Below, piece by piece: positions 7,676 to 15,682 of a DNA stretch of 64,000 bases. The first letter of the stretch is position 1. Every line of letters starts with the position of its first letter. This DNA comes from Fen-1359 sp963710355 (GTDB lineage: Bacteria; Planctomycetota; Phycisphaerae; Sedimentisphaerales; Anaerobacaceae), in contig CAVPZU010000003.1 of NCBI GenBank assembly GCA_963710355.1, forward strand, positions 186,001 to 250,000, read 5' to 3'. Position numbers and translations under genes: made by a program. A model generated the notes under the pieces. The model was not told the origin of the DNA, searched no databases, and was given only the letters and a program-made list of their open reading frames with translations.

Positions 7676-8752
7676 TCACGGCCAGGTTCTTTCCAACCAG
7701 TCGCCTGCCAGCACCGCAAAATCCCTGAAATTAACGATTCTTGCGCTGTCCTTATACAAATCCGCTCCGCCGCAGGCGGACTTCTCACCCTCTTCGTCAC
7801 CGACACTTTTCAGCCAGTTCCTGCACATAATCTCCAAATCTTCAAATCCTACATAGCAATCCCGATTTATATCCCCCGCTGGAAACGGATGCTTATAATC
7901 CCCGCAGCAGCTTACATCCGCAACGGCGTCAACCTCCGGCAAATCCCCTCCCGGGTTGGTATCTAAACATTCAATCATTACATATTGAATCCACCGCTCT
8001 CCCGATTGCGGGTCAATGGCCAAATTGTTAAAGTCTGCCAATCTCCTCAAATCAAAGGCCGTCCCCCCCGCAGACTTTCCATAAGCAGAACATAATTCCG
8101 CTAAACTTTTACCCGCAAAATCATTCGGGTCAACATTCGGGTCTAATGGCAGTGTCGGGTCCGTCTGGTCGCCCCACCACAAATTCTCCCACCCCGGATA
8201 ATATGCCGGATTGTTCGGGTCAAATACCCTTCCCAGCGTCGGTGCAAACGAATCCGCCCACGGTCCATCATCAAAACTAAACCAGATGATTCCGTCCTGA
8301 CTTACAGACACCCTTCCATTTTCCGCTTTGACCCCCCCGCTGCTAATAAAGCAGTTGCACGGGTCGCCGTAATACCAGTATTCACCAATACTAAACATTG
8401 AGTTTCCGAATACTATAAAATCAAATCCATAAAGGTTTTTTTCATCGTCACAAACCTTGTGATTAAACTTCAAAATCAGATTGCCCCCCACGCCCACCGT
8501 CACCACTTCCGATGGTCTCCATTGCGGATATACCGGCACTACCGGCCTCGACGCACCGTAATAATCCGTATCCACTGCGGGCATTCCCAGCGCTGCCTGC
8601 GAAAAAACGTAAAAGCCGGCGCCTGCCCCCGGCACATATCCGACCACCTGCGCCGCAAAATCATTGGCGTCAAAACCATCCGCCGCAGGCGGATTTGCCA
8701 ACACCACAAACCCACAGGCAATCAGAAAAAACAAAATCTTTTTTTCACACAT
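7676..8752 (-). CDS. Secreted surface protein with C-terminal dockerin repeats
   Basis: From ATG 8752 the 358 residues begin with a signal peptide (KKILFFLIACGFVVLA). The body is beta-rich, with NLILKFNHKVCDDE, then YGFDFIVFGNSMF near residue 112 and RVSVSQDG, a pattern I associate with 'cell surface' proteins of unknown fold. The tail (about 293-358) has two dockerin-like F-hands, GDINRDCYVGFEDLEIMCRNW and, after a linker, ADLYKDSARIVNFRDFAVLA. Dockerins bind cohesins or anchor to surface complexes. Two copies of the 15-bp palindrome are translated here, one near the signal cut (PPAADG) and one between the dockerin repeats (SACGGA). It starts 13 bp after the PEP-CTERM gene. Confidence 0.82.
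   Translation of the reverse strand: MCEKKILFFLIACGFVVLANPPAADGFDANDFAAQVVGYVPGAGAGFYVFSQAALGMPAVDTDYYGASRPVVPVYPQWRPSEVVTVGVGGNLILKFNHKVCDDEKNLYGFDFIVFGNSMFSIGEYWYYGDPCNCFISSGGVKAENGRVSVSQDGIIWFSFDDGPWADSFAPTLGRVFDPNNPAYYPGWENLWWGDQTDPTLPLDPNVDPNDFAGKSLAELCSAYGKSAGGTAFDLRRLADFNNLAIDPQSGERWIQYVMIECLDTNPGGDLPEVDAVADVSCCGDYKHPFPAGDINRDCYVGFEDLEIMCRNWLKSVGDEEGEKSACGGADLYKDSARIVNFRDFAVLAGDWLERTWP
7766..7780. repeat. 15-bp palindrome TCCGCC-GCA-GGCGGA inside the dockerin gene
   Basis: Exact copy; read in frame on the minus strand as SACGGA between the two dockerin repeats. Confidence 0.85.
8679..8693. repeat. 15-bp palindrome TCCGCC-GCA-GGCGGA inside the dockerin gene
   Basis: Exact copy; read in a different phase from the 7766 copy, as PPAAD, just after the signal peptide. 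Confidence 0.85.
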
Positions 8753-8765
8753 ATTCCCGTTCACT

Positions 8766-9311
8766 CTACGCTCTACGCCTTCGTAATAACAATACAATCC
8801 CTATACTAAACAAACTGATTGTCGCCGGCTCCGGCACCTCGCCGGGACCGCGAATCGGCTCCCAGCTTATGGTATCGTAATTGCTCCACACCCAGCTGTC
8901 CCAGCTTCCATTAGCAAGCTGCCGGTTGTCAACTCCCGCATTCTGAATCCAATTCTGGCCGTCAACGCTCCCCCAGTACCCCCAGCCAGTAATTGCCTCG
9001 CCGTAATCGTGCTTTTCTCCGCCCGGATAAACAAAATCATTAACAAAATGACTGTTAAATTCCGCATACCATTTCGCCTTAACGTCAAGCTCCCCTGCCG
9101 CATCTATCGCCGCCAGTGCATCCCAGCCGGCAGCCAAACCATCCCATTTATATTTGAACGCAAAGTAATCGCCCGCATCAAAATCAATCACAATAATCGC
9201 CTCGTTAGCCCCCGCTCCCGCCGTATATTCGGGTTCGCCGATATACGTAATAACACCGAATACATCCGAAACAATCATCAGTCCCAACATTACCTGAACA
9301 ATTCTTTTCAT
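8766..9311 (-). CDS. PEP-CTERM sorted secreted protein
   Basis: The 181 residues start with a signal peptide (VQVMLGLMIVSDVFG) and end with a textbook PEP-CTERM signal: VPEPATISLF, a hydrophobic helix, then RRRR. Such tails are recognised by exosortase (EpsH/XrtA-like), removed, and the protein is exported to the surface or matrix. The body is rich in Trp, Tyr, Asp and Gly (DYGEAITGWGYWGSVDGQNW) and has no family I can name. It is the first gene after a cobalamin riboswitch and terminator on the same strand and heads a likely operon with the dockerin protein, pseudopilin and comF. A role in binding corrinoids or a related ligand is a hypothesis only. Confidence 0.85.
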   Translation of the reverse strand: MKRIVQVMLGLMIVSDVFGVITYIGEPEYTAGAGANEAIIVIDFDAGDYFAFKYKWDGLAAGWDALAAIDAAGELDVKAKWYAEFNSHFVNDFVYPGGEKHDYGEAITGWGYWGSVDGQNWIQNAGVDNRQLANGSWDSWVWSNYDTISWEPIRGPGEVPEPATISLFSIGIVLLLRRRRA

Positions 9312-9354
9312 AATTCCCGTCTCCTTTCCAAAAAATAATCGGGTTCGCTTTTTC

Positions 9355-9386
9355 GCTTAGCCCGCAGGCCCGCGTGGGGGTTGGTC
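9355..9386. repeat. Degenerate member of the TTAGCCC...GGGGTTG hairpin family
   Basis: TTAGCCCGC, a short spacer, then GCGTGGGGGTTGGTCTTT. The flanks match the hairpin array at 11.94-12.14 kb, but the stem is imperfect. Confidence 0.4.
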
Positions 9387-9396
9387 TTTCGCGCAA

Positions 9397-9434
9397 TAAA
9401 AAAACCGCCGTTCCCGCAAAAGGAACGGCGGTTT
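9397..9434 (-). terminator. Rho-independent terminator between B12 riboswitch and PEP-CTERM gene
   Basis: On the minus strand AAACCGCCGTTCC, loop TTTTGC, then GGAACGGCGGTTT is followed by a run of T (A run 9398-9404 on plus). The stem is 13 bp and GC-rich, with a U tract only on the minus side. It lies about 150 nt after the riboswitch and 86 bp before the PEP-CTERM start, where a leader attenuator would be. Confidence 0.82.
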
Positions 9435-9574
9435 ATATCCAAACCACCTCGACAAACCGCACCAAACCACAATCGCCAATCATCAATCAGCAATCTAATG
9501 TGGTGAGCTTGTGGCTAAGCCGCTTGTCGAACCACTTTTATGTTCCAGACCGCGAGAACACTTTCAAGCAATCG

Positions 9575-9787
9575 CTGAGTACAGGCAGGTTTTCTGACTT
9601 GCGTCCTCCCTCGAGGCGCTTCCCATTCACAAATGCGAACAGTGGCTAAAAGCTCAGGATTAATAACCTGAACATTTATAATCCTCTCGGTCTTCCCCAG
9701 CAGTTTGCTTATGCAAATAAGCAGCGGGGAGCAGACGCTCACAGCGGCGGGTCCGTCGCGGATTTTAACCGCGTTCCCTTTTCCTTT
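9575..9787 (-). promoter_or_regulatory. Cobalamin (B12) riboswitch
   Basis: On the minus strand the conserved B12 box AGTCAGAAAACCTGCCTG is at 9599-9582. Upstream, in the right order, are GGGAACGCGG then AAAATCCGCGACGG (the 5' core), ACCCGCCGCTGTGAGCG, the GCCACTG segment and GGGAAG before the box. Total length of about 210 nt suits a class I cobalamin riboswitch. These RNAs bind adenosylcobalamin and usually repress uptake or synthesis genes. Here the next genes encode secreted proteins rather than a known transporter, with a terminator between, so transcriptional control of the surface-protein operon is inferred. Confidence 0.92.
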
Positions 9788-9788
9788 A

Positions 9789-9892
9789 TCCCGCACTAAT
9801 TTTCTAATTTCTTACGAATACAGGCAAATCGTTTTGTTTGCCAACGATTCACCTGTCAAGACTTTGCCCAACCATAAGAAATTAGTGCGGGA
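9789..9892. repeat. Nested inverted repeat upstream of the B12 riboswitch
   Basis: The outer arms TCCCGCACTAATTT and AAATTAGTGCGGGA are exact complements about 100 bp apart, extended by TTTCTTA/TAAGAAA. An inner pair AATACAGGCAAATCGTT / AACGATTCACCTGT is nearly complementary around TTGTTTGCC. A minus-strand TTGACA lies between the arms. The overall shape, with terminal inverted repeats and an internal palindrome in about 104 bp, resembles a small non-autonomous mobile element; a large regulatory hairpin is the alternative. No second copy was found in the window. Confidence 0.6.
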
Positions 9893-10017
9893 CCTGCAAT
9901 CAGTTGCTACTCTGCGTAGTCCCGATAAATCGGGACGAAGCACGAGCTATCTATTTTCCAAAGAATACACACCTTTTAACAAACACCGAAAAAACAATCA
10001 AGAAAAAAGTAAAATTT
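9893..10017. other. Non-coding spacer with small palindrome
   Basis: Holds GTCCCGATAAATCGGGAC (9919-9936), a perfect 18-bp palindrome, flanked by GCGTA and GAAGCACGAGCT. No gene seen. Confidence 0.5.
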
Positions 10018-10833
10018 TTATCGTGCAAGATAAAGAATAATCCCTGTCAGGGCGGCTATCGCCACAAAACAGACCCCCAGCGAAACCGCAAACACCCAGA
10101 TAAACTGCTTATTCTGCCGGGAAATAACATATTTAAGAAACTTTTCGCTGGTTGAAAAAGTCTTGCTCATCTGCATAATGCTGTCGGTATGGCTGATAGT
10201 ATTCTGGTTGAGCCTCGCAAGAATCTCATTAAATTTCTTGAAACCCGAAGCCATATTATCCTCGGCATCGGCAGTCACCGAGAGCTGCTCATTTATTTCT
10301 TCGAGCAAATCAGTCTGCCGACCTGTCTCCGCCGGTATCTTCTCCACCGCCTCCAAAAACTGCTCGTTCTTGACAGCCATTTCTGCCAGCTGCTCCGAAA
10401 GCTGTGTCCGAATCTTTTCCTGGTTCTCAACCATAGCCGGAAAACTTTTCACCAGCTCCGGCATCGTGTCTAACCGTTCTATCAATTCCCTGTGCTGTTT
10501 GACCTGCTGTTCAAGATTTCCATTTATTGCCTGCAGCTTGTCAATAAGCTTGTTAAATGAAAGCTGGATTCTTTCATACCGGTCAAACTGCTGGGAGTAA
10601 TCCGGTTCCCCGGCGCCGCCTGACCGCCCCGCATCAGCCGATTGCCCTTCCTGCCACGCCTGTTTAACCTGCCTGCCCTTCGCACTACCCTTACCTTCCG
10701 ACACGCCAAGCTCCTCAACGTCCTTGGCCATCAGCCCTTCATCATCTAAATGAGATACCGTCTCGCTTTCAGAAGGCTCGTTTTCAGAATACAGCCAGCT
10801 CTTAATTTTAGACCAGATATTCCTGTTTTCCAT
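10018..10833 (-). CDS. Coiled-coil protein with C-terminal membrane anchor
   Basis: I do not recognise a family. The 271 residues fall into three parts: a charged, Gly/Ser-rich N-terminus (1-90), a long heptad-rich segment (about 90-235: KLIDKLQAINGNLEQQVKQH, LLEEINEQLSVTADAEDNM and similar) that predicts coiled coil, and one C-terminal transmembrane helix (FIWVFAVSLGVCFVAIAAL) ending in a few residues. The layout suggests a tail-anchored cytoplasmic coiled coil, as in some methyl-accepting or division-linked proteins, but no signalling motif is visible. It stands apart from the riboswitch operon, with about 230 bp between it and the riboswitch, and is transcribed away from the FAH gene. Confidence 0.75.
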   Translation of the reverse strand: MENRNIWSKIKSWLYSENEPSESETVSHLDDEGLMAKDVEELGVSEGKGSAKGRQVKQAWQEGQSADAGRSGGAGEPDYSQQFDRYERIQLSFNKLIDKLQAINGNLEQQVKQHRELIERLDTMPELVKSFPAMVENQEKIRTQLSEQLAEMAVKNEQFLEAVEKIPAETGRQTDLLEEINEQLSVTADAEDNMASGFKKFNEILARLNQNTISHTDSIMQMSKTFSTSEKFLKYVISRQNKQFIWVFAVSLGVCFVAIAALTGIILYLAR

Positions 10834-10963
10834 TTCAAATTCCCCGCAAACTATAACAAAAGGGTTATTAAACGATTTTCCTGCTGAAAGTTCAAGTCAT
10901 TTTTGTTATTATTGCCGCTTCAAAATAATATGCCCGAAAACCTAAATCGCAAGGAAAAAATAA

Positions 10964-11926
10964 ATGAAACTGGTCACATACTCAAAAAACAGCGTAATTT
11001 CCTGTGGAATTCTCTCCGATGACGCAATAATCGACATCCCATCTGCTAAAATCATCAAAAATCCTCCTCGAAATATGCTCGAAATCCTCCAAAGAGGCCC
11101 CGACTTCCTCGATACTCTTCAACAAATGCTTCAATCTAAAAAAGATAGCCCCATAAAAATACCGCTCGAAAACGCAAAACTGCTCGCCCCAGTCCCCAGG
11201 CCGGGAAAAGTCCTCGCACTGGCAGGCAACTTCAGCGAGCACATCAAGGAAGCCGGCATCAATCGCGGCTTCAAACTGGGACTATCCGACTCTCCTCGCC
11301 GGACCACAGTCCCACGACCATTTCTCAAACCCTCAACTACCGTCGCAGGCCCAAACCAGCAAATCCCCTGGCCCGCCTACAGCGACAAAATCGACTACGA
11401 ACTTGAACTCGGCGTCATAATCGGAAAAAAAATCAAATCCGCAAATCCGGATGACGCCCTCGCCGCCGTCGCAGGCTGCACTATCGTCAACGACATCTCC
11501 GCACGCTCGGTCACCTTCAAACAAGGAAGAATCGAAAGACCCTGGGACGAATTCTACGATTGGCTCAACGGCAAATGGGCTGATGGCTTCCTCCCGATGG
11601 GGCCTTATCTGCTGACCGCCGATGAAATCGGCGATGTCCAAAATCTCGATATGGAGTTAAAAGTCAATGGCCAAACTCGACAAAAGGCCAATACCTCTCA
11701 GATGATTTACTCCGTCGCCGACATCGTCTCTTTTTTAAGCCACATTATGACGCTCGAACCCGGCGACATTATCGCCACAGGCACACCCGCAGGCGTAGCC
11801 GTCGCTACAGGCAGCTTCCTTCAGGCGGGCGATTCTATTGAATGCACCATCGAAAAACTCGGCACACTCATCAATACTCTCGGTCCAAAACCCCAAAAAT
11901 TCTACACGCCACTTTTGCAAGTTTAG
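10964..11926 (+). CDS. Fumarylacetoacetate hydrolase family protein
   Basis: The 320 residues have the FAH fold: an N-terminal domain to about residue 75, then PVPRPGKVLALAGNFSEH, and the metal site with DYELELGVIIGKK (Glu-x-Glu near residue 145) and IVNDISARS (Asp near residue 177), followed by GFLPMGPYLLTADE, VNGQTRQ and IIATGTPAGVAVA. Family members cleave or isomerise beta-dicarbonyl acids in aromatic or sugar-acid breakdown, using Mg or Mn. The exact substrate cannot be read from sequence; acylpyruvate hydrolase or a 2,4-diketo-acid hydrolase are likely options. The gene stands alone and is followed by the hairpin array. Its C-rich codon use matches the rest of the first 16 kb. Confidence 0.88.
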   Translation: MKLVTYSKNSVISCGILSDDAIIDIPSAKIIKNPPRNMLEILQRGPDFLDTLQQMLQSKKDSPIKIPLENAKLLAPVPRPGKVLALAGNFSEHIKEAGINRGFKLGLSDSPRRTTVPRPFLKPSTTVAGPNQQIPWPAYSDKIDYELELGVIIGKKIKSANPDDALAAVAGCTIVNDISARSVTFKQGRIERPWDEFYDWLNGKWADGFLPMGPYLLTADEIGDVQNLDMELKVNGQTRQKANTSQMIYSVADIVSFLSHIMTLEPGDIIATGTPAGVAVATGSFLQAGDSIECTIEKLGTLINTLGPKPQKFYTPLLQV

Positions 11927-11943
11927 AACCCGAATCCCTTGTT

Positions 11944-12136
11944 TAGTTAGCCCCCAATCTTTATTCGGCGGTTGTTTAGCCGTCGCCGGCACGGCGACGT
12001 TAACTTTCTTTGGTTAGACCCGCCATCACTATGGCGGGGTTAGTTAGCCCCGAAGTCTGCTTCGGGGTTGTTTGTCGTTATAGTTAGCCCCCAGTTTCAC
12101 TGGGGGTTGTTTTTAATCCCGCATTTATGCGGGGGT
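11944..12136. repeat. Tandem array of hairpins with constant flanks and variable stems
   Basis: At least four perfect hairpins follow each other: CCCGCCAT-cact-ATGGCGGG (12019-12038), CCCCGAAG-tctg-CTTCGGGG (12048-12067), CCCCCAGT-ttc-ACTGGGGG (12088-12106) and CCCGCAT-tt-ATGCGGG (12118-12133). CGTCGCCG-gca-CGGCGACG (11981-11999) and a degenerate unit at 11944-11977 precede them. Most are preceded by GTTAG and followed by GGTTG(TTT). The stem sequences differ from unit to unit while pairing is kept. Spacing is irregular, so this is not a CRISPR. Confidence 0.8.
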
Positions 12137-12163
12137 TGTCTTTCGTATGTGGCGGAGTCAAAC

Positions 12164-12194
12164 CAAAAAAAGGCCCCGTTAATCTCAGGGCCTT
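12164..12194 (-). terminator. Terminator of the cold-shock gene
   Basis: On the minus strand AGGCCCTGAGATTAACGGGGCCT folds with a 6-7 bp GC stem and is followed by a T run (A run 12165-12171 on plus). It lies 24 bp after the csp stop. Confidence 0.8.
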
Positions 12195-12217
12195 TTGTCT
12201 CGGCATTATCAAATGCT

Positions 12218-12421
12218 TTAACTCGGAATTACGTTGGTCGCACACGGACCTTTCTTGCCACTTCCAACCTCGAATTGCACCTTTTGGCCCTCGGAAAGTG
12301 TGGCATACCCATTCGTCTTTATTTCCGAATGGTGAACAAACAATTCCTTGCCACCGTCGTCAGGCGTGATAAACCCAAAACCTTTTTTCTCATTAAACCA
12401 TTTTACTGTTCCTGTACTCAC
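12218..12421 (-). CDS. cspA: Cold-shock domain protein
   Basis: A 67-residue single cold-shock domain. RNP1 is KGFGFI (residues 13-18), RNP2 is ELFVHHSEI, and the start TGTVKWFNEKKGFGFI is standard. It binds single-stranded RNA or DNA and acts as an RNA chaperone. The start is GTG 12421, with AAGGAG seven bases upstream. A strong terminator follows. The member of the csp family cannot be told from sequence, so the symbol is generic. Confidence 0.95.
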   Translation of the reverse strand: MSTGTVKWFNEKKGFGFITPDDGGKELFVHHSEIKTNGYATLSEGQKVQFEVGSGKKGPCATNVIPS

Positions 12422-12877
12422 TACTGTACTCCTTCGGCCTTTTTACAGGCCGCTAACAATATACCTGTCCCTCATTTTTCTCGAAAAAATATTCCCGAGA
12501 GACAAAAAGAATATAATCAACTTCGCTGTATTATACCCGAAAACAGAATCCGTTGCAAAACAAATTTTTTTAAAAATTTCGCCAATCCCGCAGTTTATCT
12601 TTTCGTTTAGCCCCACCATCACTACTTGTCCGCCATTTTTGTGGCGGATTTAGGAGGTTTTGTCTGCTCCGAGTTTATCGAAGAGGACTACCATCGGCCA
12701 CACAGGCGGGATTAAATATAAGGCGGTGCTTGCCTTTCTGGAACATCATGGATAGTATATGATTTTATGCTGAATTATATATATACCAAAATTTACTTGA
12801 GGGTATTCTTATTTTAAACCGGTACTGGAATTGGCAAGGAATCAATAATATAAAGGTTTAGACACAAGAGAATAATA
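12422..12877. other. Intergenic region without a gene
   Basis: The part next to csp (12422-12520) should carry its promoter and 5' leader on the minus strand. At 12605-12650 there is TTTAGCCCC plus a GTCCGCCATttttGTGGCGGAT hairpin, a member of the local hairpin family. At 12664-12750 a short stretch could be read as a decayed protein segment (SKRTTIGHTGGIKYKAVL), but no frame is long enough to call. The rest is AT-rich. Confidence 0.5.
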
Positions 12878-13321
12878 ATGTGGATACCAAAGGATGAAAG
12901 AAAAACATTACTTAAATACTATCATTACCTTCAAAATACACAAGAGTATAAGCGGTTTAACAGCCCTTCGGATAGGGTTTGCAACGCAACTCATAATCTA
13001 ATAGAGCGTGGTCTCATCTATGAAATTACGGAAGGTGGCCAACAACATAATGAATATTTAACTGTTTATCTTGTAGGCAATGAAGTAAGTCTTGCGGGTT
13101 TTCTTCCAAGTTCTGAAGAAAATGACTCAAGAAAAAGTATCACTTTGCAACTTACACTGGCCGGTTTGGATTTAGCTCGTAAATATGATAATTGGTTTAT
13201 TCGCACTGGCTTATGGTGGGCAGAATATAAATACCATTGGTTTTGGATTATCCTATCATACATAGCGGGCGTTATCTCCACTCCTTTAGTTAATTGGCTA
13301 AAAAAATTATTAGTAAAATAA
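12878..13321 (+). CDS. Small protein with C-terminal membrane helix, unknown function
   Basis: I do not recognise this 147-residue protein. Residues 1-110 are hydrophilic and look like a folded helical domain (KDERKTLLKYYHYLQNTQEY, then NATHNLIERGLIYEIT, which resembles a winged-helix segment). Residues 118-140 (YHWFWIILSYIAGVISTPLV) are one transmembrane helix, followed by a basic tail. Codon use is AT-rich and unlike the neighbouring C-rich genes, which suggests recent acquisition. There is no operon partner. Confidence 0.6.
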   Translation: MWIPKDERKTLLKYYHYLQNTQEYKRFNSPSDRVCNATHNLIERGLIYEITEGGQQHNEYLTVYLVGNEVSLAGFLPSSEENDSRKSITLQLTLAGLDLARKYDNWFIRTGLWWAEYKYHWFWIILSYIAGVISTPLVNWLKKLLVK

Positions 13322-13807
13322 TGAAGAAGCAGCAGAACCAATCAAGCCACAAGAATAATAGAGGGAATAATAGGAACAACCACCCATTTCTTAAATTGAT
13401 ATTTCCTTATTTACCAATTTCCGCTCGTCAAAAACTTTTCAAAAACCTGCTAAAACATTTTAAGTATTAAATCATAAATAGTAAGTCGCAAATAGTAAAT
13501 TCTCTGTGCCCTCTGTGTTCTCTGTGGTAAAAATTTGCCGTTAGTCCGGCGTCTGTCGTCTGTCTTTCTTCCCATTCCACCAAATGTCCAAAATGAGCAG
13601 ACAGCCCTTTTCCCGTATTAAAAGGCAGCTTTTCTGCTCTCATTTGACTTTTTAAAAAAACGTCCTATATATAAGTAGCACCAATCAGCTCCAGAAACTC
13701 TGTAGTATTTTTCTTTTGTGGGCTTTTTGCTCATTTTTATCCGCTCCGTCTGGCGGACTAAAGGAAAACTTTCTTACTTCTTACAGAAAGGATTTGTAAG
13801 AAAATTT
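13322..13807. other. Intergenic region upstream of dnaG
   Basis: Holds phrase repeats (ATAAATAGTAAGTCGCAAATAGTAAA at 13471-13500; CTCTGTGCCCTCTGTGTTCTCTGTGG at 13503-13530; GTCTGTCGTCTGTC near 13552). A stem-loop AAATGAGCAGA...TCTGCTCTCATTT at 13591-13645 has an inner GCCCTTTT/AAAAGGC. A promoter-like sequence follows. Confidence 0.55.
13644..13673 (+). promoter_or_regulatory. Probable promoter of the dnaG-rpoD operon
   Basis: TTGACT (13644-13649) and TATATA (13666-13671 or 13668-13673) are 16-18 bp apart and lie about 135 bp before the dnaG start. It directly follows the 13591-13645 stem-loop, whose right arm touches the -35 box. Confidence 0.5.
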
Positions 13808-15595
13808 ATGTCGTCTTTTGATTACGGCTTAGTCTCCAGAATTCAGCAGGCCAACGACATCGTTGACCTCATTGGCGAATACGTCAGCCTCAAGAAAAAA
13901 GGCCGCGAAATGGTCGGGCTTTGTCCCTTTCACACCGACCATCGACCAAGTATGTATGTCAATCCCGCCAAGCAGATTTTCAAATGCTTCGCCTGCGGTG
14001 CCGGCGGCGATTGCCTGAAGTTTATACAGATGCAGGAAAATCTCTCCTTCCCGCAGGCTCTCGAGCGACTCGCTGACCGTGCAGGCATAAAAATCCCCGC
14101 TCGCCCAATCGATACCCGTCAATCGTCAATCGAGGAACCCGACATTGACCCAAACAGATTGGCCACCGCAAATGCCTGGGCCGCTCAATATTTTCAGGAC
14201 AACCTCAACCATCCCCAAAAGGGCAAATTCGCACGCGATTATCTGGCAGAGCGAAAAATCGAACCGACCGTCGCAAAAAAATGGCGACTCGGCCTCGCTC
14301 TCCCCGATGACGACCTCGCAAAGACTGCTGCCGCAAAAAAAGCCTCAGTGGATTTCCTGATAAAGGCTGGTTTATTGTTAAACCTCAATAAGGACAAATT
14401 CTCAAACCGCCTCATCTTTCCCATAACCGATGCCACCGGCAGAATCATCGCTTTCGGCGGCAGAACCCTCGACCAGAGCGACCCGAAATATCTCAATACC
14501 AGCAATACCGTCCTTTTTGACAAGAGCAATTGCCTTTACGGCCTCGAGAACGCAAGACATTCCATCGTTTCATCTGCCACCGCCGTCGTCGTCGAAGGTT
14601 ATACCGACTGCATAATGGCTCACGCAAAGGGTGTTTGCAATGTCGTTGCAACAATGGGAACGAGCCTCACCGCAGGACACGCCCGGCTCCTCAAACGTTT
14701 TGCCAAATCGGTCGTCCTGATGTTCGACAGTGACACCGCAGGCCTCGCCGCCGCTAACAGGGCCCTCGAAATTTGCATCAGCCATCAGATTGATATTAAA
14801 CTCGCCTTCGTCCCGCAGGGAAAAGACCCCTGCGATTACCTCATCTTCGCAGGAAAAGAAAAATTCCAGCTCCTGATTGACAATGCCGTTGAGGTCTTCA
14901 AATTTATATGGGACAGGCTCACGCAAAATCTCGACAAAACGGATTCACTTGCCGATAACAAGGCCGCCATCGAAGAATTCCTGCAGACGGTTGCGACAGC
15001 CCTCCACGCCGGCACCGTCAGCCCGATTGACAGAGGCCTGCTCGTCAATAGGCTCTCAAAAATCTTATGCCTCAGTAGCAGCCAGATTAATGCCGAACTG
15101 GCCAAAAAAATGAAAGGTGCAGCGGCAACCGCCGCCTATAATCTGGAAAATCAAAAGGTCGTCAGCATTGACTGGGGCGCCGGCGGCTTTGCCGCCGCCC
15201 AGAGGCAGGTCCTTGAGGTCCTCCTTAACGAGCCGAAACTGCTCGATGACGTCATAAAAAAAATAAGCCCTCAGGATTTTGATGTCCCGCTCCTCAAACT
15301 GGCCGTGCAGGTCGTCTTTGATGCATTAAAGCACAACCCCGACTCTTCGCTTATCGAAATCCTCGCTCGAACCGATTCCGTCGAGGTCGCTAATGCAATT
15401 GTCCAGTTGCAGGATGTCGGCCTCAAAAAAGGCAATTTCCACGCCTCACTTGATGGCGCCATCGAGGCTATGCAGTCGTATTTATCGCAAAGCAAAAATG
15501 AAAAGCCGGTCAAAATCACAGATGAAACCGAGTATTTGAAACAAGTGCATCAGAAAACTCGTAAGGTTAATCGTCGCAACGTCGGAATGGTCTAA
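13808..15595 (+). CDS. dnaG: DNA primase
   Basis: I take ATG 13808 (MSSFDYGLVSRIQQANDIVDLI) rather than an upstream in-frame start at 13718; GAAAGGA precedes it. The CHC2 zinc-binding domain is visible (CPFHTDHRPSM, then FKCFACGAGGD, residues 36-65). The catalytic TOPRIM core has IAFGGRTLD, VVEGYTDCIMAHAKG and MFDSDTAGLAAANRALE (acidic EGYTD and DxD residues). The C-terminal part fits the DnaB-binding region. DnaG makes RNA primers at the replication fork. It is followed by rpoD after 87 bp, the conserved dnaG-rpoD arrangement. Codons strongly prefer C at the third position. Confidence 0.96.
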   Translation: MSSFDYGLVSRIQQANDIVDLIGEYVSLKKKGREMVGLCPFHTDHRPSMYVNPAKQIFKCFACGAGGDCLKFIQMQENLSFPQALERLADRAGIKIPARPIDTRQSSIEEPDIDPNRLATANAWAAQYFQDNLNHPQKGKFARDYLAERKIEPTVAKKWRLGLALPDDDLAKTAAAKKASVDFLIKAGLLLNLNKDKFSNRLIFPITDATGRIIAFGGRTLDQSDPKYLNTSNTVLFDKSNCLYGLENARHSIVSSATAVVVEGYTDCIMAHAKGVCNVVATMGTSLTAGHARLLKRFAKSVVLMFDSDTAGLAAANRALEICISHQIDIKLAFVPQGKDPCDYLIFAGKEKFQLLIDNAVEVFKFIWDRLTQNLDKTDSLADNKAAIEEFLQTVATALHAGTVSPIDRGLLVNRLSKILCLSSSQINAELAKKMKGAAATAAYNLENQKVVSIDWGAGGFAAAQRQVLEVLLNEPKLLDDVIKKISPQDFDVPLLKLAVQVVFDALKHNPDSSLIEILARTDSVEVANAIVQLQDVGLKKGNFHASLDGAIEAMQSYLSQSKNEKPVKITDETEYLKQVHQKTRKVNRRNVGMV

Positions 15596-15682
15596 CGACC
15601 TTAAAAAGTCAAAAGGCCTCAAAAAGCAATAATCCGTTTATAGAAGACAATAAAGTCTTGTGTCTTGTGAAAGGTTTGGAAA

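Noticed and set aside
11944..12136. Possible CRISPR array
   Set aside because: Units are hairpins with differing stems and irregular spacing; there are no identical repeats, no uniform spacers and no cas genes.
12664..12750. Decayed gene fragment
   Set aside because: One frame reads like protein for about 25 residues, but there is no start, no family and no support on either side.
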